The translations under genes were made by a program, and so were the position numbers. Below the pieces are notes generated by a model. That model was not told where the DNA came from, did no database searches, and worked only from the letters and a program-made list of their open reading frames with translations. From Balaenoptera acutorostrata (Eukaryota > Chordata > Mammalia > Artiodactyla > Balaenopteridae), in the NCBI RefSeq assembly GCF_949987535.1, contig NC_080064.1, forward strand, positions 44,411,937 through 44,475,936: a stretch of DNA of 64,000 nt, written 5' to 3'. The stretch's first letter is position 1, and each line of letters opens with the position of its first letter. Positions 45,801-64,000 of the stretch are shown here, piece by piece.

Positions 45801-48169
45801 AAGTGTCTGTAGGAAGAAACATGACGCACATGATGAAGGAACAGGCATTAGAGTAGGTTCTAGACCAGAAGGGGTAGAAGATTTTAGCATAGATTCCAAA
45901 GAGCCCAAGGGGTCCATTGATAGAGTTCAGCATGGGAGAGGTCCATGAACTTGGATTGAAAAAGATTACATCCTTGTTTTCACTACCTCTAAGTCAAATT
46001 TAGCATTTCCTTCTATCATGCATGTAAGCAACAAATCACAGCAGTATTAGCAGAACCTGTGACTTTGTCACCAATAGAAATCAGTTATTTTTGTATTGCA
46101 TTACAGTAGCAAAATCTTGAAATACTGTTTACACTCATTCACCATCTCAAAGTTACAATAGTTAATAGACGAATCTCTATCTCATTATTTAATGTTAAAA
46201 AAGAACTAATTCACAAAATAACTATTTTGATAATGATTCTACATAATTGGTATCCTTTGTAATCCTAAGTAATTTACTTTTTGTAGTTAAAAATATTCTT
46301 CTGAATAGGGGACCATAGTCTTCATCAGACTGCCAGAGAGGACCCTTGGCTAGACAGACATGGATACTAGTCCTGCCTGGGCCACTGGCTGCTTTGTGAC
46401 ATCGGCCTTGTTATTTCTCTCAGGGGCACGATCATCCCTGCTTGGCTCACTCCACAGGGTTGCTGGAGGAACAAATTAATTCTTGGCTGGAAAAGGGCTT
46501 TGGAAACTGTTGACAGCTTCCCAATTTTGCCAAAAGCCAGAGCAGAGTGCTTTGCACCTCATAGCTGAATCCCATGTCTCCAGGAGACCTCGATCCTTCC
46601 ACAGGACTCCACCCTTTCTCTTTGCTCTCCATCTGATAAAGAGGCCAAAGTGCACCTCCATTAGAGTAGTCATCCAGTTCCCAGTTTCCAGAGATTCACA
46701 GCTGAGGGGAGGAATTTTCTGGAGGATAATAACAATTCCTTCCAGTTTTCATGTTTGACCTTACAGTGACCCTTGAAGACACTACCCCCTCAAAACTCTT
46801 CCCTTCTCCTTCAGATGGTGATCCCTCTGTAGCCATGGTCCCTGAATTTCCCCCTTCACTGCCGTGTCCTGTGATCATCTGTCCGACTCCCCCACTATAC
46901 TGTGTTTCTCAAGGGCAGACCCAGATCTGATCTCTCTCAGGGGCCCCAGAGCCCAGGTCAAGGCATGGCACACATCAGTATCTGAGGAGCTGAGCTGGAT
47001 GAAGAAAAGGAACCTGAAGCACAGAGAGAAAAAGCAGAGAAGGGGTAGAGCTAGGGCTTGAGCCCAGATCCCCTGATGCCCATGATTTATCCCATACACA
47101 CTGAAAGCAAGGGATGGAGGAATTAGGGACTTCCAAGGCATCACATTAGCTATTTCCTACTCTACCCACTGCTGTGAGAAATGAGGAGAGCTAAATATTT
47201 TGTAATCTTGAGTGAGTCCCTGCCCATCTGTACAATGGGAGGTGTCAGATTCAGTGGCTTTCAAACCTTTTTGACCTGACTCAAAATAAGAAATGCATTT
47301 TACATTGTGATCTGGACCACAGTACACAGAGACACATGTAAATGAAACAAACATTTTATGAAGGAATACTTAACTTTGCTATTTGCAGTACACATTTTCT
47401 ATTCCATTAAATTTTTTTTTTTTAATGCCAGCTGTAACTCAGCAACTGATTACATGACCCATAGGTCCTTTTCAGCCCCAACACTCTGTGATTGGCTGAA
47501 TGGGAAGTATTGACAACTAAAGTTCAGCAGTCCCTAGTCCTGGTTCAGTGTAATTGGGCCATACTGTGCACCTCTCAGAGCCTGGGTTTCCCCAGTGTAC
47601 CCTGAGAGGACAGACAGGCAGTCTCCAAAGGCTTCATACAGTTCCTTCAGACTGTGGTTCTCTGATCCTAGTGAGAACACTGACCTTGTGATCTGGAAAT
47701 GATGTGTGAGAATGGAGAGGTGTGTTGGCTTTGCTCCCTGCTGGGTGGAGTCACCATCTGGACATCCACTAGCCCCCCTTGTCCTAGGCCAGTGTGGCAG
47801 AGAGTATGAACAGGGGAGCGTGAACATGTCAGTGCATGAGTTAGCTGCTCAGGGAAAGGAAGTGGCAGGCAAGGAAGCCAGAGGATGACAACATATAAAA
47901 GTCACTGGAAAAGAGGCGCTGCGAGAACCCCAGAAAGAGCAAAGGCTTGGGAACAAGACAGACCCACGTTAAAATCCCATGGGCTTAAGAGCCCCGGAAA
48001 ATGACTTTCATTTGACCCTAAGCTCTCATTTATAAAATAAGTATGAAAATCCCTGGTCCTCTGGGTTGTTGTGAAGGTTAAATGAGGTCGTGTATTGATC
48101 ATCCCTATACTGACCCTACTGTGTGGTCGATGGCAGGTCCCCTGTTTGTGTCCTGCACTAGCCTGGGAC
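45801..48169. other. Intergenic DNA with sparse MIR debris, no gene
   Basis: MIR-like pieces at about 46360-46480 and 47940-48110 ('ctctcatttataaaataagt', 'gttgttgtgaaggttaaatg'). Several open frames of 60-100 codons occur on both strands, with no domain, conserved-looking codon bias or splice context. I see no exon. Confidence 0.4.
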
Positions 48170-48665
48170 TGCCCCCGCACAGCGCCTAGCACAAGGGCGG
48201 GTGCTCAGCGCAGGTGTGGAATCCGAGCCGGTGGCTTCGATTCTCGCTCTGCCACCCCGGACATGGGCTGTCTCTCTGAGCACCCAGCGCCCTAGTGCAT
48301 AAACTGGGAACGTAGTGGGGCCGGTGGGGGACGCTGGCAGAGACGCGGGCGGCTCCCTCCTCCCGGCTCCGCGGGTCGCCCCCCGCCCCGCGCTCGAGCG
48401 CCGGCTCCCGTCCGCCTTCCCGCCGCTCTCCACGCCCTCCTCCTCCTTCCCTCTCCCTCCTCCATCTCCCCTCCTGCCGAGCCCTGTCGGCGTACCTGGT
48501 CGCCTCCCTCCGTCCTCGGGGACTCTAGGTCTCTAACAGCTGCGTCTCCGCGCCCCTCGCTGTGTCTTCCTCGTCTCTGCGTCAATCTCTGTCTCTCTGC
48601 TTATCTCTGCCTCTCTCCTTGTATCTTTCTCGGGCTCAGTTCTGTCTCCGTCCGTCCGTCTCTCG

Positions 48666-55486
<6,821 letters not shown>

Positions 55487-55699
55487 TGATTTCCTTGTAT
55501 TCAGCAGGTTAGCACCTTTGCAGAGGGGAGATATTTAGAAATGATGTTTGGAACATTTGCCTCATAAGTGTTTCTGGAATATTCTGAAGCAGCAGCACAT
55601 TTCTCAGGAGGTTCATGATATGAACATTTCCATCCCAAACTCTTCCATGTGCTCCTTGTTAATCAAAATAATTTGATTATAGTCAGCATCCTATTTGTT

Positions 55700-55805
55700 A
55701 CAGGAAGATGTTATTAAACATCCTACAATATATAGGATAGCACCCTACAATAAAGAATTATCTGACCCAGAATGTCAATAGTGCTGATGTTGAGAAACCC
55801 TAGAA
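55700..55805 (+). repeat. MER5-like 3' remnant in SHISAL2A intron 2
   Basis: 'taaacatcctacaatatata', 'gacccagaatgtcaatagtg' and the end 'gctgatgttgagaaaccct' match the right half of MER5A-type elements. Confidence 0.7.
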
Positions 55806-55825
55806 TAGAAAGAGGCTCCAGAAAC

Positions 55826-57150
55826 AGACTAATTAAAGAATATAATAACATGAATAAAATGTTTAATTTTAAAAATAAGGGAAATATTGACAAATTTGCC
55901 TACATCAAATACAAATAGACATCAAATACAAATAATACAAAAGATACCGTACATAAAGTTAAAAAACAAGTGGACTGCAAAGATATAAATACACACACGG
56001 TCAATCCTAATTATTTGCAGTTTCCATACTTGTGAATTTGCCTACTTGCTAGAATTAATTTGTAACCTCAAAAATCAATACTTTCAGTGTTTTTGAGGTC
56101 ATGTGCAGATGTGGATGTGCACAGAGCAACAAAAAATTTGAGTTGCCCTATCACACACATTCTCAGCTGAGGTTGAACAAGGAAGGCCAGGCTCTGCCTT
56201 CTTGTTTCTGCTCTTATACAGTAAACAAGTGTCCTTTTCGTGGTATATTTAGTGCCACATATTTGCATTTTTATGATTTTTGTTGGCGGTTTCGCTGTTG
56301 AAAATGACCCCCAAATTAACGCTGAAGTTCTGTCTAGTATTCCTCAGCACAAGGCTGTCATGTGCCTTATGGAAAAAATACATGTGTTCAGTACACTTTG
56401 CTCAGACAGGAGGTATAGTGCTGTTGGCCATGAGTTAAATGTTAATGAATTAGCAATATATATTAAATAAGGTGTTTTTAAACAGAAACACACACAAAAC
56501 AAAGTTATATATTGATTGACTGACAAAAATGTGACCAGAGGCTCACAGGAACCTAACTTTGTATTTCCCCAAGGAGCAATAATTCAGTATTCGCTAATTC
56601 AGTGTTTCTGGTGACTTTTTAGAACATAACTACAATGACTAATGAGAATCAACTGTATCTAAAATAGAGACAGGATTGATATCCAGAATATATAAGCATA
56701 TCTTTGAACAAGTGAGAAAAACATAATCCACTAAAAAATACAAATGCCCAACACACATGAAAAGATGCTCAACCTTACTAATAATCAGGAGAATGCAATT
56801 TAAGAATGACATACCTTTTTAAAAATGATTACATTGGCAAAAATCCAAAAATGGATCACATTAATAGTGAGAAGGTTACATGGGGGGAATGGATACTCTC
56901 ATATACCACTGATAAGAATAAATTGGTAAAACCACTTTGTAGAGCAATTTGGCACTGTCCATTTAAACTAAAAATGTACATACCCTGTAACTCAGTAATT
57001 CCACTTTTCTAATTATCTGCCTTTGAGATATAGTTGCACTAGGAGAGGACTTGTAAAGATGGATTCCATGACAGCTTGTCACACTGGAAACAAACTAAAT
57101 GTCCATCAGTAGAGGAATAATAAAATATGATACTGCAGTTAAAAGGAATG
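55826..57150 (+). mobile_element. Old L1 LINE, ORF2 C-terminal and 3' region, interrupted
   Basis: Left part: 'attgacaaatttgcctacat' and 'aagttaaaaaacaagtggac'. Right part: 'ttgatatccagaatatataa', 'gaaaagatgctcaaccttac', 'cactttgtagagcaatttgg' and 'actaaatgtccatcagtaga'. The two parts are colinear parts of L1 and are separated by the DNA transposon at 55992-56655. Confidence 0.75.
55992..56655 (-). mobile_element. Tigger-like (Tc1/mariner) DNA transposon nested in the L1
   Basis: Ends are imperfectly inverted: left 'ggtcaatcctaattatttgc', right 'gactaatgagaatcaactg'. TA dinucleotides at both borders (55990-55991, 56656-56657) fit a Tc1/mariner-type TSD. Interior text 'gaacctaactttgtatttcc' and 'agtattcgctaattcagtgt' is familiar from mammalian Tigger-type repeats. 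No usable transposase frame remains. Superfamily assignment is likely, family uncertain. Confidence 0.65.
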
Positions 57151-59094
57151 AATTAGCTCTAAATAGACCATCTCATTTGCTCTTCACAATAACCAGGCAG
57201 AGTACAGAACTTATTACTATCCATTTTACAGATCAGGAAACCGAGGCCTCGGTCACCTAGTGAGTGAGTGACAGAGCCAACTCCATCTCCACCTTCCTTC
57301 CTCTCCTTATCCCTGTGCTGAGAAAGGGAAGTCCCTACTTTATACCAGATACCATTTGAAACTTTACATGCACTATCTTGTCCAATTTTCCAAACTACCC
57401 CAGTGAGGTAGGTGTTATTATCACCCATGTTACAGATGTGAAAACCAGGTTCCAGAGAGGTCAGATGACTTGCCCAAGGGGTCACAGTTTGTAAATTGTG
57501 GAGCTGGAATTCAAATATGTGTGTTTTTCTGCCTCCAAAGTCCTACTCTTTCTGCCTCACAAGCCAGGGGTGTGGGGTGCTCCTGCTGTGCCCTGCTCCC
57601 CTCATCTCCCCCCACCCTATCCCCTGGAGCCTTTCTAACTCAGGGGAACACAGTTCACCCGTCCGTCGGTCCTGTGAATGAAAACCACCCTCCTGCTTTT
57701 CACTGCTCAGCCACCAGCTGGATTATTCAATTCTTCAGTCACCAGGGTTTGACACAGCTTGTGTTCTTGCTTTTTGCTTCTTACTTTTCAGATGGAAAAT
57801 GCATTTCCTGACTGTTCACTAAATGACAGTTTTTGGCTCTCTCTGCCTTTTGCCCAAACTCAGCTCTTAGTTCCTCCCTTTCTTCTTCATTAAGTGCTGT
57901 CCTCTCCTTCCTCTGAACCCACAGCATCAACCCAGGAGCCTCTTGTCCCTCCTGCATCTGAGATGTTTACAGGCCGCTACCTTACACTCATCAGAGCTTG
58001 CCCCCTTACACAGACTTTCATCTTTTTCCGTCTCCTTCTCTAGTAGGACGTGTAGAGAGATCATTAGCCCCATTTTACAGGAGAGGAAATCAAGGCTCAA
58101 CCAAGGGAAGTGAATGGCCAAGTCTACACAGCTGGTGAGCATGTATTGCTGGGATGTCAACCCCGATCTCCCGACTCTAAAGCCCACACTCATTGCACAT
58201 GGTACCTGGGGTCCTGATCTCTGAGTCTGGGGGCAAGGACGGGATGGGGAGTTCATTGGCAAGAGCAGAGTGGAAATAGAACAGAGCTTCTGAAAATAGG
58301 CTCCTTCTGCTGCCCAGATGTTCTGTACTGTCCCATTACCCCCACCCTACCCCATCCCTCAAACTTGGGATGCAACAAAGACCGTAAACTTCTTTATTCT
58401 TGTACCTTGTGAGGAACTAGCTTGATCAGAAGGCTGACCGAGCTTCTACGTTTGTGCTAGGCACTATGCCCCAAGGACTTTAAACATATTATCCCATTTA
58501 ACCCGTTCAACTACTCTACCAGGTGGTTATCATCAATCCTATTTTACAGATGAGGTGAGTGAGGTAAGTGTGGAATTGATATTCCAACCTAGGTACCTTT
58601 AATAAGAGACAAAACGTGGGGGGAAAAAAAAAGAAAGACAAGAGTTCAGTTCTCATCCTCCTCTGAAAAGTGTTGGTGGGGATATCATTCATCAGCCATT
58701 CTCACTAGCTCATAGGGCTCCTAGAAATCAAGTCTGATGTTCTCACTGTATCAATGGGTTGCTGAGGCCCAGAAAGGGACATTCATGTGCCCAAGGTCAC
58801 CCAGGCAACTGGCCAAGCCTTTGCCTCCTGGGCCAAAGATCTTTTCCCGTAGCAGGCCCTCTTACCTTCCAGGAAGGGTTCCACTTCCTCAGAGCCCACT
58901 GCTTTTTAATTAACCACACTTGGGGAGGTAGTACCTATGACCCAAACAAGCCTCAGTGATGGGTCAGTCTTGACTCATCTCCAAGCGGGGAGAGAATCTG
59001 AGAACTCCTTTCCTGGCTGGTCACTACAGGCTAATACCCCAGGTAATGGGGGGACTGGCCGAAAGGTCCCTGGAGAAAGGTGGGAAAGCACAAC
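57151..59094. other. SHISAL2A intron 2 (or beyond) DNA with MIR-like debris, no exon seen
   Basis: Several MIR-like pieces: 57205-57270 ('tccattttacagatcaggaa'), 57400-57500 ('gtgttattatcacccatgtt'), 58060-58150, and 58470-58560. I looked for the Shisa-like C-terminal exon, expected from memory to start near 'PEEVSPD', and did not find it in any frame. Confidence 0.45.
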
Positions 59095-59290
59095 CCTGGG
59101 CTGGGGTGTCAGAGAACCTGGCTCTAATCCTGGCTTTGTCACTCTCATTGTGTGGCCTTAGGCAAGTCACTTCTCTCTGGGCCTCAGTTTACTCTGTAAA
59201 ATGTGTACAATAATACCCACTAAGAAAGCTGTAAACCTAGAGGTGATGCTTACATAGGAGCTACTTAGTCTCCGATACATGGTAGACTTT
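59095..59290 (+). repeat. MIR SINE
   Basis: 'gagaacctggctctaatcct', 'tcattgtgtggccttaggca', 'agtcacttctctctgggcct' and 'acaataatacccactaagaa' give the MIR order. Confidence 0.88.
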
Positions 59291-59334
59291 TAACAATGAG
59301 TAACCCTCATTTTTATTATTATTAGGCACTAGAT

Positions 59335-59450
59335 TTTTACATGTTAGTCTCCTCAACCTGTCTGTTAATATCTCAAATATAGGAACCATGTCTTAAGTGC
59401 CTTTGTATCCCCAGCACCTAACAGAGTTCCTAACCTATACTAAGGGTATG
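59335..59450 (+). repeat. L2 LINE 3' fragment
   Basis: 'aatataggaaccatgtctta' and 'tatccccagcacctaacaga' are L2 3'-end text. Confidence 0.6.
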
Positions 59451-59454
59451 CCTG

Positions 59455-59640
59455 CTCTGTGGAAAGAGCCCAAGCTTTGGAATCAAGCAGAATGGAAAGT
59501 GTATCCTGGATCCAATACTTAATACCTGTGTCAGTGCTAACCTTCTCTGTCTGGGCCTCAGTTATTTATCTATAACATGGAATAAAAACACCCACCTCAG
59601 AGAGTTGTTAGGAGAATCAGATAAGATTGTTGTACCAGCG
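59455..59640 (+). repeat. MIR SINE
   Basis: 'agcccaagctttggaatcaa', 'ttctctgtctgggcctcagt' and 'cacccacctcagagagttgt' in MIR order. Confidence 0.8.
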
Positions 59641-60568
59641 TGTTTTAGCCAAACATGGATCTTACTGTAACTTGAAAATTGAACTTTTTATATTTGCCTT
59701 TAGGCATCCTCCTCTCCAAGTGCATCTTGGCTAGCACCTTTATAAGATATAACTCCCTCCCCCAGGCTTCAGGCACCACTGAGGGTCTTTAATAACTTTC
59801 ATTATATATTAGCCAGAGGAAGAGGCAGAAATATATATGTGTACTCAAGAGTTGGACCATTGCCTATTCTGCTGGTTTCCCTGGAAGGGAATTGAAGTGT
59901 TGTGGAACTGAAGACCCTGGGATTCCCTCACATATGTGAGGGAATCCATGGGATCTGGGAAAGATAATCATATAAAAAAGACATGCTGGGTCCGTAAGTT
60001 CAGTATGAACCTGCATTGTGATGTATCTGCCAAAAAAGGGTGAGTGGAAGCTCAGATTACATTAACAGAATTATAGAGTCTGGAAGCAAGAGAATGATGG
60101 TCCTTCTTTACTCCCAGTTGAATAGAATGCATCAGCCGTCACAGCTCAGAGGTAACATTTTAGCATCCACTCCACAGGTTCCCAACTTTGGGTTCCAAAT
60201 ATATCACCCAAGGGTCCCCAAATATAGCAATGAGGATTCTTGAGCAATTTCCAATATTTCAAAGGTTTTACTGGGACCAAGTTTCTTTGTTTTGAGCTAG
60301 AATTATATTAGTCCAAGGAGGGTAATTAGCATGGACTCTTTCCTGCTAATCAGAACTCTTTAATAGAAAATGGGATGGGGGGAGCTAGTACCTAATAAAG
60401 GCAGTCTATTATACAGACAGAATCCTTTACAATTTGGAATTCCAGGGAAAAGAAAGAGAAAAACAAGACCAGCCCTACCTTCTACCCCATTTTATAGGAT
60501 AGTAACTGAGATCGAGAGGAGAAGAAGTTAGCCCAAGGTAGCACAATGATTTAATATCAGAATGAGGA
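59641..60568. other. Intronic/intergenic DNA, nothing coding
   Basis: Unique AT-rich DNA. It contains only the 28-bp palindrome listed separately. Confidence 0.45.
59920..59947. repeat. Perfect 28-bp palindrome without a spacer
   Basis: Left arm 'ggattccctcacat' (59920-59933) and right arm 'atgtgagggaatcc' (59934-59947) are exact reverse complements with CATATG at the centre. Confidence 0.96.
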
Positions 60569-60618
60569 TTTGAGCCAAGGTTTTTTTTTTGTTTTTTTTT
60601 TTTTTGAGCCAAGGTTTT
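60569..60618 (-). repeat. Poly(T) insertion flanked by a direct repeat
   Basis: The 16-mer 'tttgagccaaggtttt' occurs at 60569-60584 and 60603-60618. Between lies only T-rich sequence with a single G. This looks like a retrotransposition event (target-primed reverse transcription) in which little beyond an antisense poly(A) tail was inserted. Confidence 0.75.
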
Positions 60619-61254
60619 ATAGCTCCTAGAAGCCCAAGGATTCCCCCTGAACCCTGACTGCCAGCTGCTCAGAGACCCACAATTTCAGAGGAACTTTGAC
60701 CAATCAGAAGGTGATCAGAGACAGGTGACCAGCTTGGTCTGAGAACCAGATTATGTGAGTATCGGCTGAAGAGCTGGGGACATTTGGCCTCAAGCAAAGG
60801 AGTCTCAGGGTTCACAGCCTAGGACCTTCAGTCTCTGCAAGGCTACCCTGGGGCGTGAGGAAGAGACATTTTGAGAGAAGCCAGAGAACAGAGTTGGGAT
60901 CAGTGGGGGAAGCCATAGGAAGGCAGATGTTGATTCAATAAAGCTGAGTCTTTCTTAGAATAAGACCTGAAATACTTTTGTAAAGTGCACCCTCATCACT
61001 GTGGGTCATATTTAGTTCATCAATTGTAACTCTTGGTTTAAAAAAAAAAGAGCATCCCCAAGCCTGGAAGGTAACCAGGAAATGGCTAAATGTGGGATTC
61101 AGTGAAAGAGATTTTTGCATTGAATAGAAGATTGAACTAAATCCCTGTACCAAATGGAATGCCTTAAAATGCAAGCTTAAATAACAAAGGATCCCAAAGA
61201 ATCTGCAAAACAGACACAGAGAGATGCACAAAACAACCTCCTAGACCTAATAAG
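60619..61254. other. Non-coding DNA, nothing recognised
   Basis: A 98-codon minus-strand open frame (60935-61231) shows no recognisable domain. Confidence 0.4.
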
Positions 61255-61676
61255 TGCATTCAGCATGGTCATAGTATGTAAGGTCAGACCCAAACATCAA
61301 TTGTATTTATATACACCAGCAACAAACAACTGGAGACCAAAATTTTAAATATAATATCATCTCTAGTCACTCCAAAAAAAATGAAATACTCTGGTATAAA
61401 ACTAACAAAACATGTACAGTAGCTATACGATAAAAAATACAAAATGCTAATGAAGAAAAGCAAAGAAGACTTAAATAAATGGAGCTAGAACACATATTAA
61501 AGCCACAATGAGATACCACTTCTCATCTATCAGAACCCTAAAGTAAAAACATTGACAATCCAAAGTGAGGATATGGAACAACTGGATCTCTTATGTACTT
61601 CTAGTGGGAATTACAATGGTATAGCCACTTCAGAAGACAGTTTGGTGTTTTCATAAAGTTAAACATACTTACTATA

Positions 61677-62320
61677 TGTATTAGTTTCCTATGGCCACGT
61701 AACAAATTACCACAAACTTGGTGGCTTGACATAATAGACATGTATTCTCTCACAGTTCCGGGGGCCAGAAATTCAAAATCAGTTTTGCTGGGCTGAAATC
61801 AAAGGCTCCATGGGCAAATCTGTTCCTTACTTCTTCCAGTTTCTGGTGACTGCCAGCATTCCTTTGCTTGTAGCTGTATCACTCCAATCTCTACCTCTGT
61901 CTTTACATCACTGTCTGTGAGTGTCTATCTCCCTCTGCCTTTTTCTCTCTTTTTAAAAAATATTTATTTATTTATTTATTTGGTTGCACCGGGTCTTAGC
62001 TGCAGCTCATGGGCTCCTTAGTTGTGGTTCGTGGGCTCCTTAGTTGCGGCATGCATGTGGGATCTAGTTCCCTGACCAGGGATCAAACCCAGGCCCCCCT
62101 GCATTGGGAGTGTGGAGTCTTATCCACTGCGCCACCAGGGAAATCCCTGCCTTTCTCTTATAAGGGCACTTGTGGTGGCATTTAGGGTCCATCCAGATAA
62201 TTGAGGATAATCTCATCTCAAAAGCCTTAATTTCATCACATCTGCAAAAACCATATAAGGTAACGTTCACAGATTCCAGAGGTTGGGACCTGATATCTTT
62301 GGGGGTCACCATTCAATCCA
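61677..62320 (-). mobile_element. MaLR (MLT1-type) solitary LTR nested in the L1, carrying a CHR SINE
   Basis: Antisense to the LTR at 11791: 'tgtattagtttcctatggcc', 'ccacaaacttggtggcttga', 'ctgcaaaaaccatataaggt' and 'ggggtcaccattcaatcca'. The TSD 'ctata' is at 61672-61676 and 62321-62325. About 210 bp of its span is the later SINE and its duplicated site. It is an old, non-coding retroviral-type LTR with no internal genes. Confidence 0.88.
61950..62146 (-). mobile_element. CHR-type SINE, short form, nested in the LTR
   Basis: Minus-strand head GGGATTTCCCTGGTGGCGCA and (TTTA)n tail at 61961-61980. The flanks 'ctgcctttttctct' and 'ctgcctttctct' form a TSD with one indel. Confidence 0.92.
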
Positions 62321-62947
62321 CTATACCATACAAAACAGCAATCACACTCCTAAGTGGTCCTAGAGAAATGAAAATGTATGTCTGCACAAAAACCTATATA
62401 CAAATGTTCATAACGAATGAACTGTCAATACACATAACAACTTGAGTGGATTGCAAGATATTAAACAGAGTGCAAAAAGCCAATCTCAAAAGTTGTACAC
62501 TGCATAATTCATCTATATAACACTTCTTAAATGACAAAATTATAGTGTGGAGAAGGGGTTAGTGGTTACCAGAGTTAGGTTTAGGAGGAAGGTATGACTA
62601 TAAAGGGGTAGCATGAGACAGTTTCTTGGTGGTGATGGAACAGTTCTTAATCCTGATTGTGGTAGTGATTATATAAATCTACACATGTGGTAAGCTTCCA
62701 TAGTACTATACACCAAAAAATAAGTCCATATAAAAATGGGTAAAATTGAACAGGATCTGTAGTTTAGTCAATTGTACTATGTCAATGGCAGTCTCCTAGT
62801 TTTGAAATTACTCCATGGTTATGTAAGATATTATCATTGGGGAAAGCTAGGTGAAGGGTACAATGGAACTCTCCACTATTTTTGTAACTTTTTGTGAGCC
62901 TTAAATTATTACAAATAGAAAGTTCAAAACAAAACAAAACAAAAAAG

Positions 62948-63472
62948 GAATTGTTTGGCTCTGTAGATGAGAAGTCCAAAAGTAGGATGAGCTTTAGGAA
63001 TGGTTTCAATAGAAGTTCACAATGTCCTCATGCTTGTGGCTTTGTCCTCTGAGATTCTCTCAGCTTTGCCCTCTATCTTGTGTTGGCTTTCTCCTCAGAC
63101 TGATTTTTTCCCATGGTAGTAAGTTGGCTGCCAGCAGTCCCTGGGACTGTGTGCTTTTTGTTCCCGTCTAGCCAGGAGGAGAAAGAGGGAGCTATCTCTT
63201 CCTTCAACCAGGAGGGAAAAAAAAGGCCTGAGCTCTACCCTGATTGGACTACCTCAGGTCCTGTGCCCACCCTAAACCAATCACTGAACCCAGGGAAATG
63301 CTATGCACTGATTTCTCATCCCTGTAGCAAAGGAACAGGATTACTTGATGGGCTCGGATCAATCAGGCCCCCCTGCTGGAGCTGAGATGGGGCCAATCCT
63401 ACCCAAACATAATTACTATTACTGGGTGGGAAGAGGTGGAATGGATATTGTGTAGCCAACTCCAATGTCCCA
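62948..63472. other. Non-coding DNA, nothing recognised
   Basis: Mixed sequence. A 90-codon open frame at 63113-63385 shows no family or splice context that supports an exon. Confidence 0.4.
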
Positions 63473-63487
63473 TACAGCCTCCTTCTT

Positions 63488-63850
63488 TTTTTTTCTTTTT
63501 TTAAAATTTTATTTATTTATTTATTTTTGGCTGTGCTGGGTCTTCATTGCTGCATGAGGGCTTTTCTCTAGTTGTGGCGAGCGGGGGCTACTCTTCGTTG
63601 CAGTGCACGGGCTTCTCATTGCAGTGGCTTCTCTTGTTGCAGAGCACAGGCTCTAGGCACGTGGGCTTCAGTAGTTGTGGCACGTGGGCTCAGTAGTTGT
63701 GGCTCACGGGCTCTAGAGCACAGGCTCAGTAGTTGCGGCGCATGGGCTTAGTTTCTCTGTGGCATGTGGGATCTTCCCGGACCAGGGCTCGAACTCATGT
63801 CCCCTGCATTGGCAGGCGGATTCTTAACCACTGCACCACCAGGGAAGCCC
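63488..63850 (-). mobile_element. CHR-type SINE
   Basis: Full-length copy with minus-strand head GGGCTTCCCTGGTGGTGCAG at 63850 and T-rich tail at 63488-63525. The perfect 15-bp TSD 'tacagcctccttctt' is at 63473-63487 and 63851-63865. Confidence 0.96.
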
Positions 63851-64000
63851 TACAGCCTCCTTCTTGAAATTCACTCTTCCCTTGGTTTCAGAGGCACCAT
63901 TCATCCTCGGTCTCTTCCAGCAATGGGTTTTAAAGCATAGGAGTTTTCTAGACAAAGAAGGTATAAAATGTCATTCCAGGCAGAAGAAACAGTAAAAGCG

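Larger units (their letters stand above)
61255..62945 (+). mobile_element. Old L1 LINE, ORF2 C-terminus and 3' region, interrupted by an LTR
   Basis: 'tatttatatacaccagcaac', 'aaagccacaatgagatacca', 'agacagtttggtgttttcat' and, beyond the LTR, 'caatcacactcctaagtggt', 'gaaaatgtatgtctgcacaa' and 'gttcttaatcctgattgtgg' are colinear L1 text. It ends in an A-rich tail at about 62925-62947. Confidence 0.8.

Noticed and set aside
57151..63480. The C-terminal exon of SHISAL2A
   Set aside because: I looked for its expected start (PEEVSPD-like) in all frames downstream of 55470 and saw nothing convincing. It is probably beyond the right edge.

Overview
This window is nuclear DNA from a mammal, and almost certainly from a cetacean. 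The strongest evidence is 19 copies of a tRNA-derived SINE that begins GGACTTCCCTGGTGGTGCAG and ends in an A-rich tail. This is the CHR family shared by Cetacea, hippos and ruminants. Most copies are flanked by clean target-site duplications (TSDs). I saw no BovB or Bov-tA repeats, which a ruminant window of this size would normally carry. Species cannot be fixed from the sequence.

Layout. From 1 to about 25.6 kb I see no gene. The DNA is old LINE-2 and MIR debris, L1 fragments, CHR SINEs, one solitary MaLR LTR, two hAT DNA transposons and a 52-bp perfect palindrome. From 25.6 to 32.6 kb lies a complete three-exon GPX7 gene on the + strand. It encodes an ER-lumen thiol peroxidase and is preceded by a CpG island. 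From 32.6 to 48 kb the DNA is again repeat-rich, with nested L1/SINE clusters, an L2, MER5-like and MIR elements, and an isolated CpG-rich patch near 44.7-45.1 kb. A second CpG island at about 48.2-48.76 kb contains a recognisable exon of SHISAL2A (FAM159A). Its transmembrane exon follows at 55.33 kb, and the gene continues past the right edge. From 55.5 kb to the end there are nested L1, DNA transposon, MaLR LTR and SINE insertions.

The gene order GPX7 then SHISAL2A, both on the + strand, matches the human chr1p32.3 arrangement as I remember it, so this looks like the orthologous locus. The two genes are neighbours but have no known functional link. GPX7 looks fully functional: the peroxidatic Cys, the second Cys, the Gln/Trp/Asn catalytic residues, the signal peptide and the REDL-type ER-retention C-terminus are all present.

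The oddest things here are (1) SHISAL2A exon 1, whose expected N-terminal coding half cannot be found and is replaced by pyrimidine-rich sequence without an in-frame ATG; (2) two perfect, spacerless palindromes of 52 and 28 bp; (3) a poly(T) insertion bounded by a 16-bp TSD with no element body; and (4) a roughly 1-kb unclassified insertion splitting an L2. I found no convincing new gene system. Nearly all the open reading frames in the window are chance or repeat-derived.
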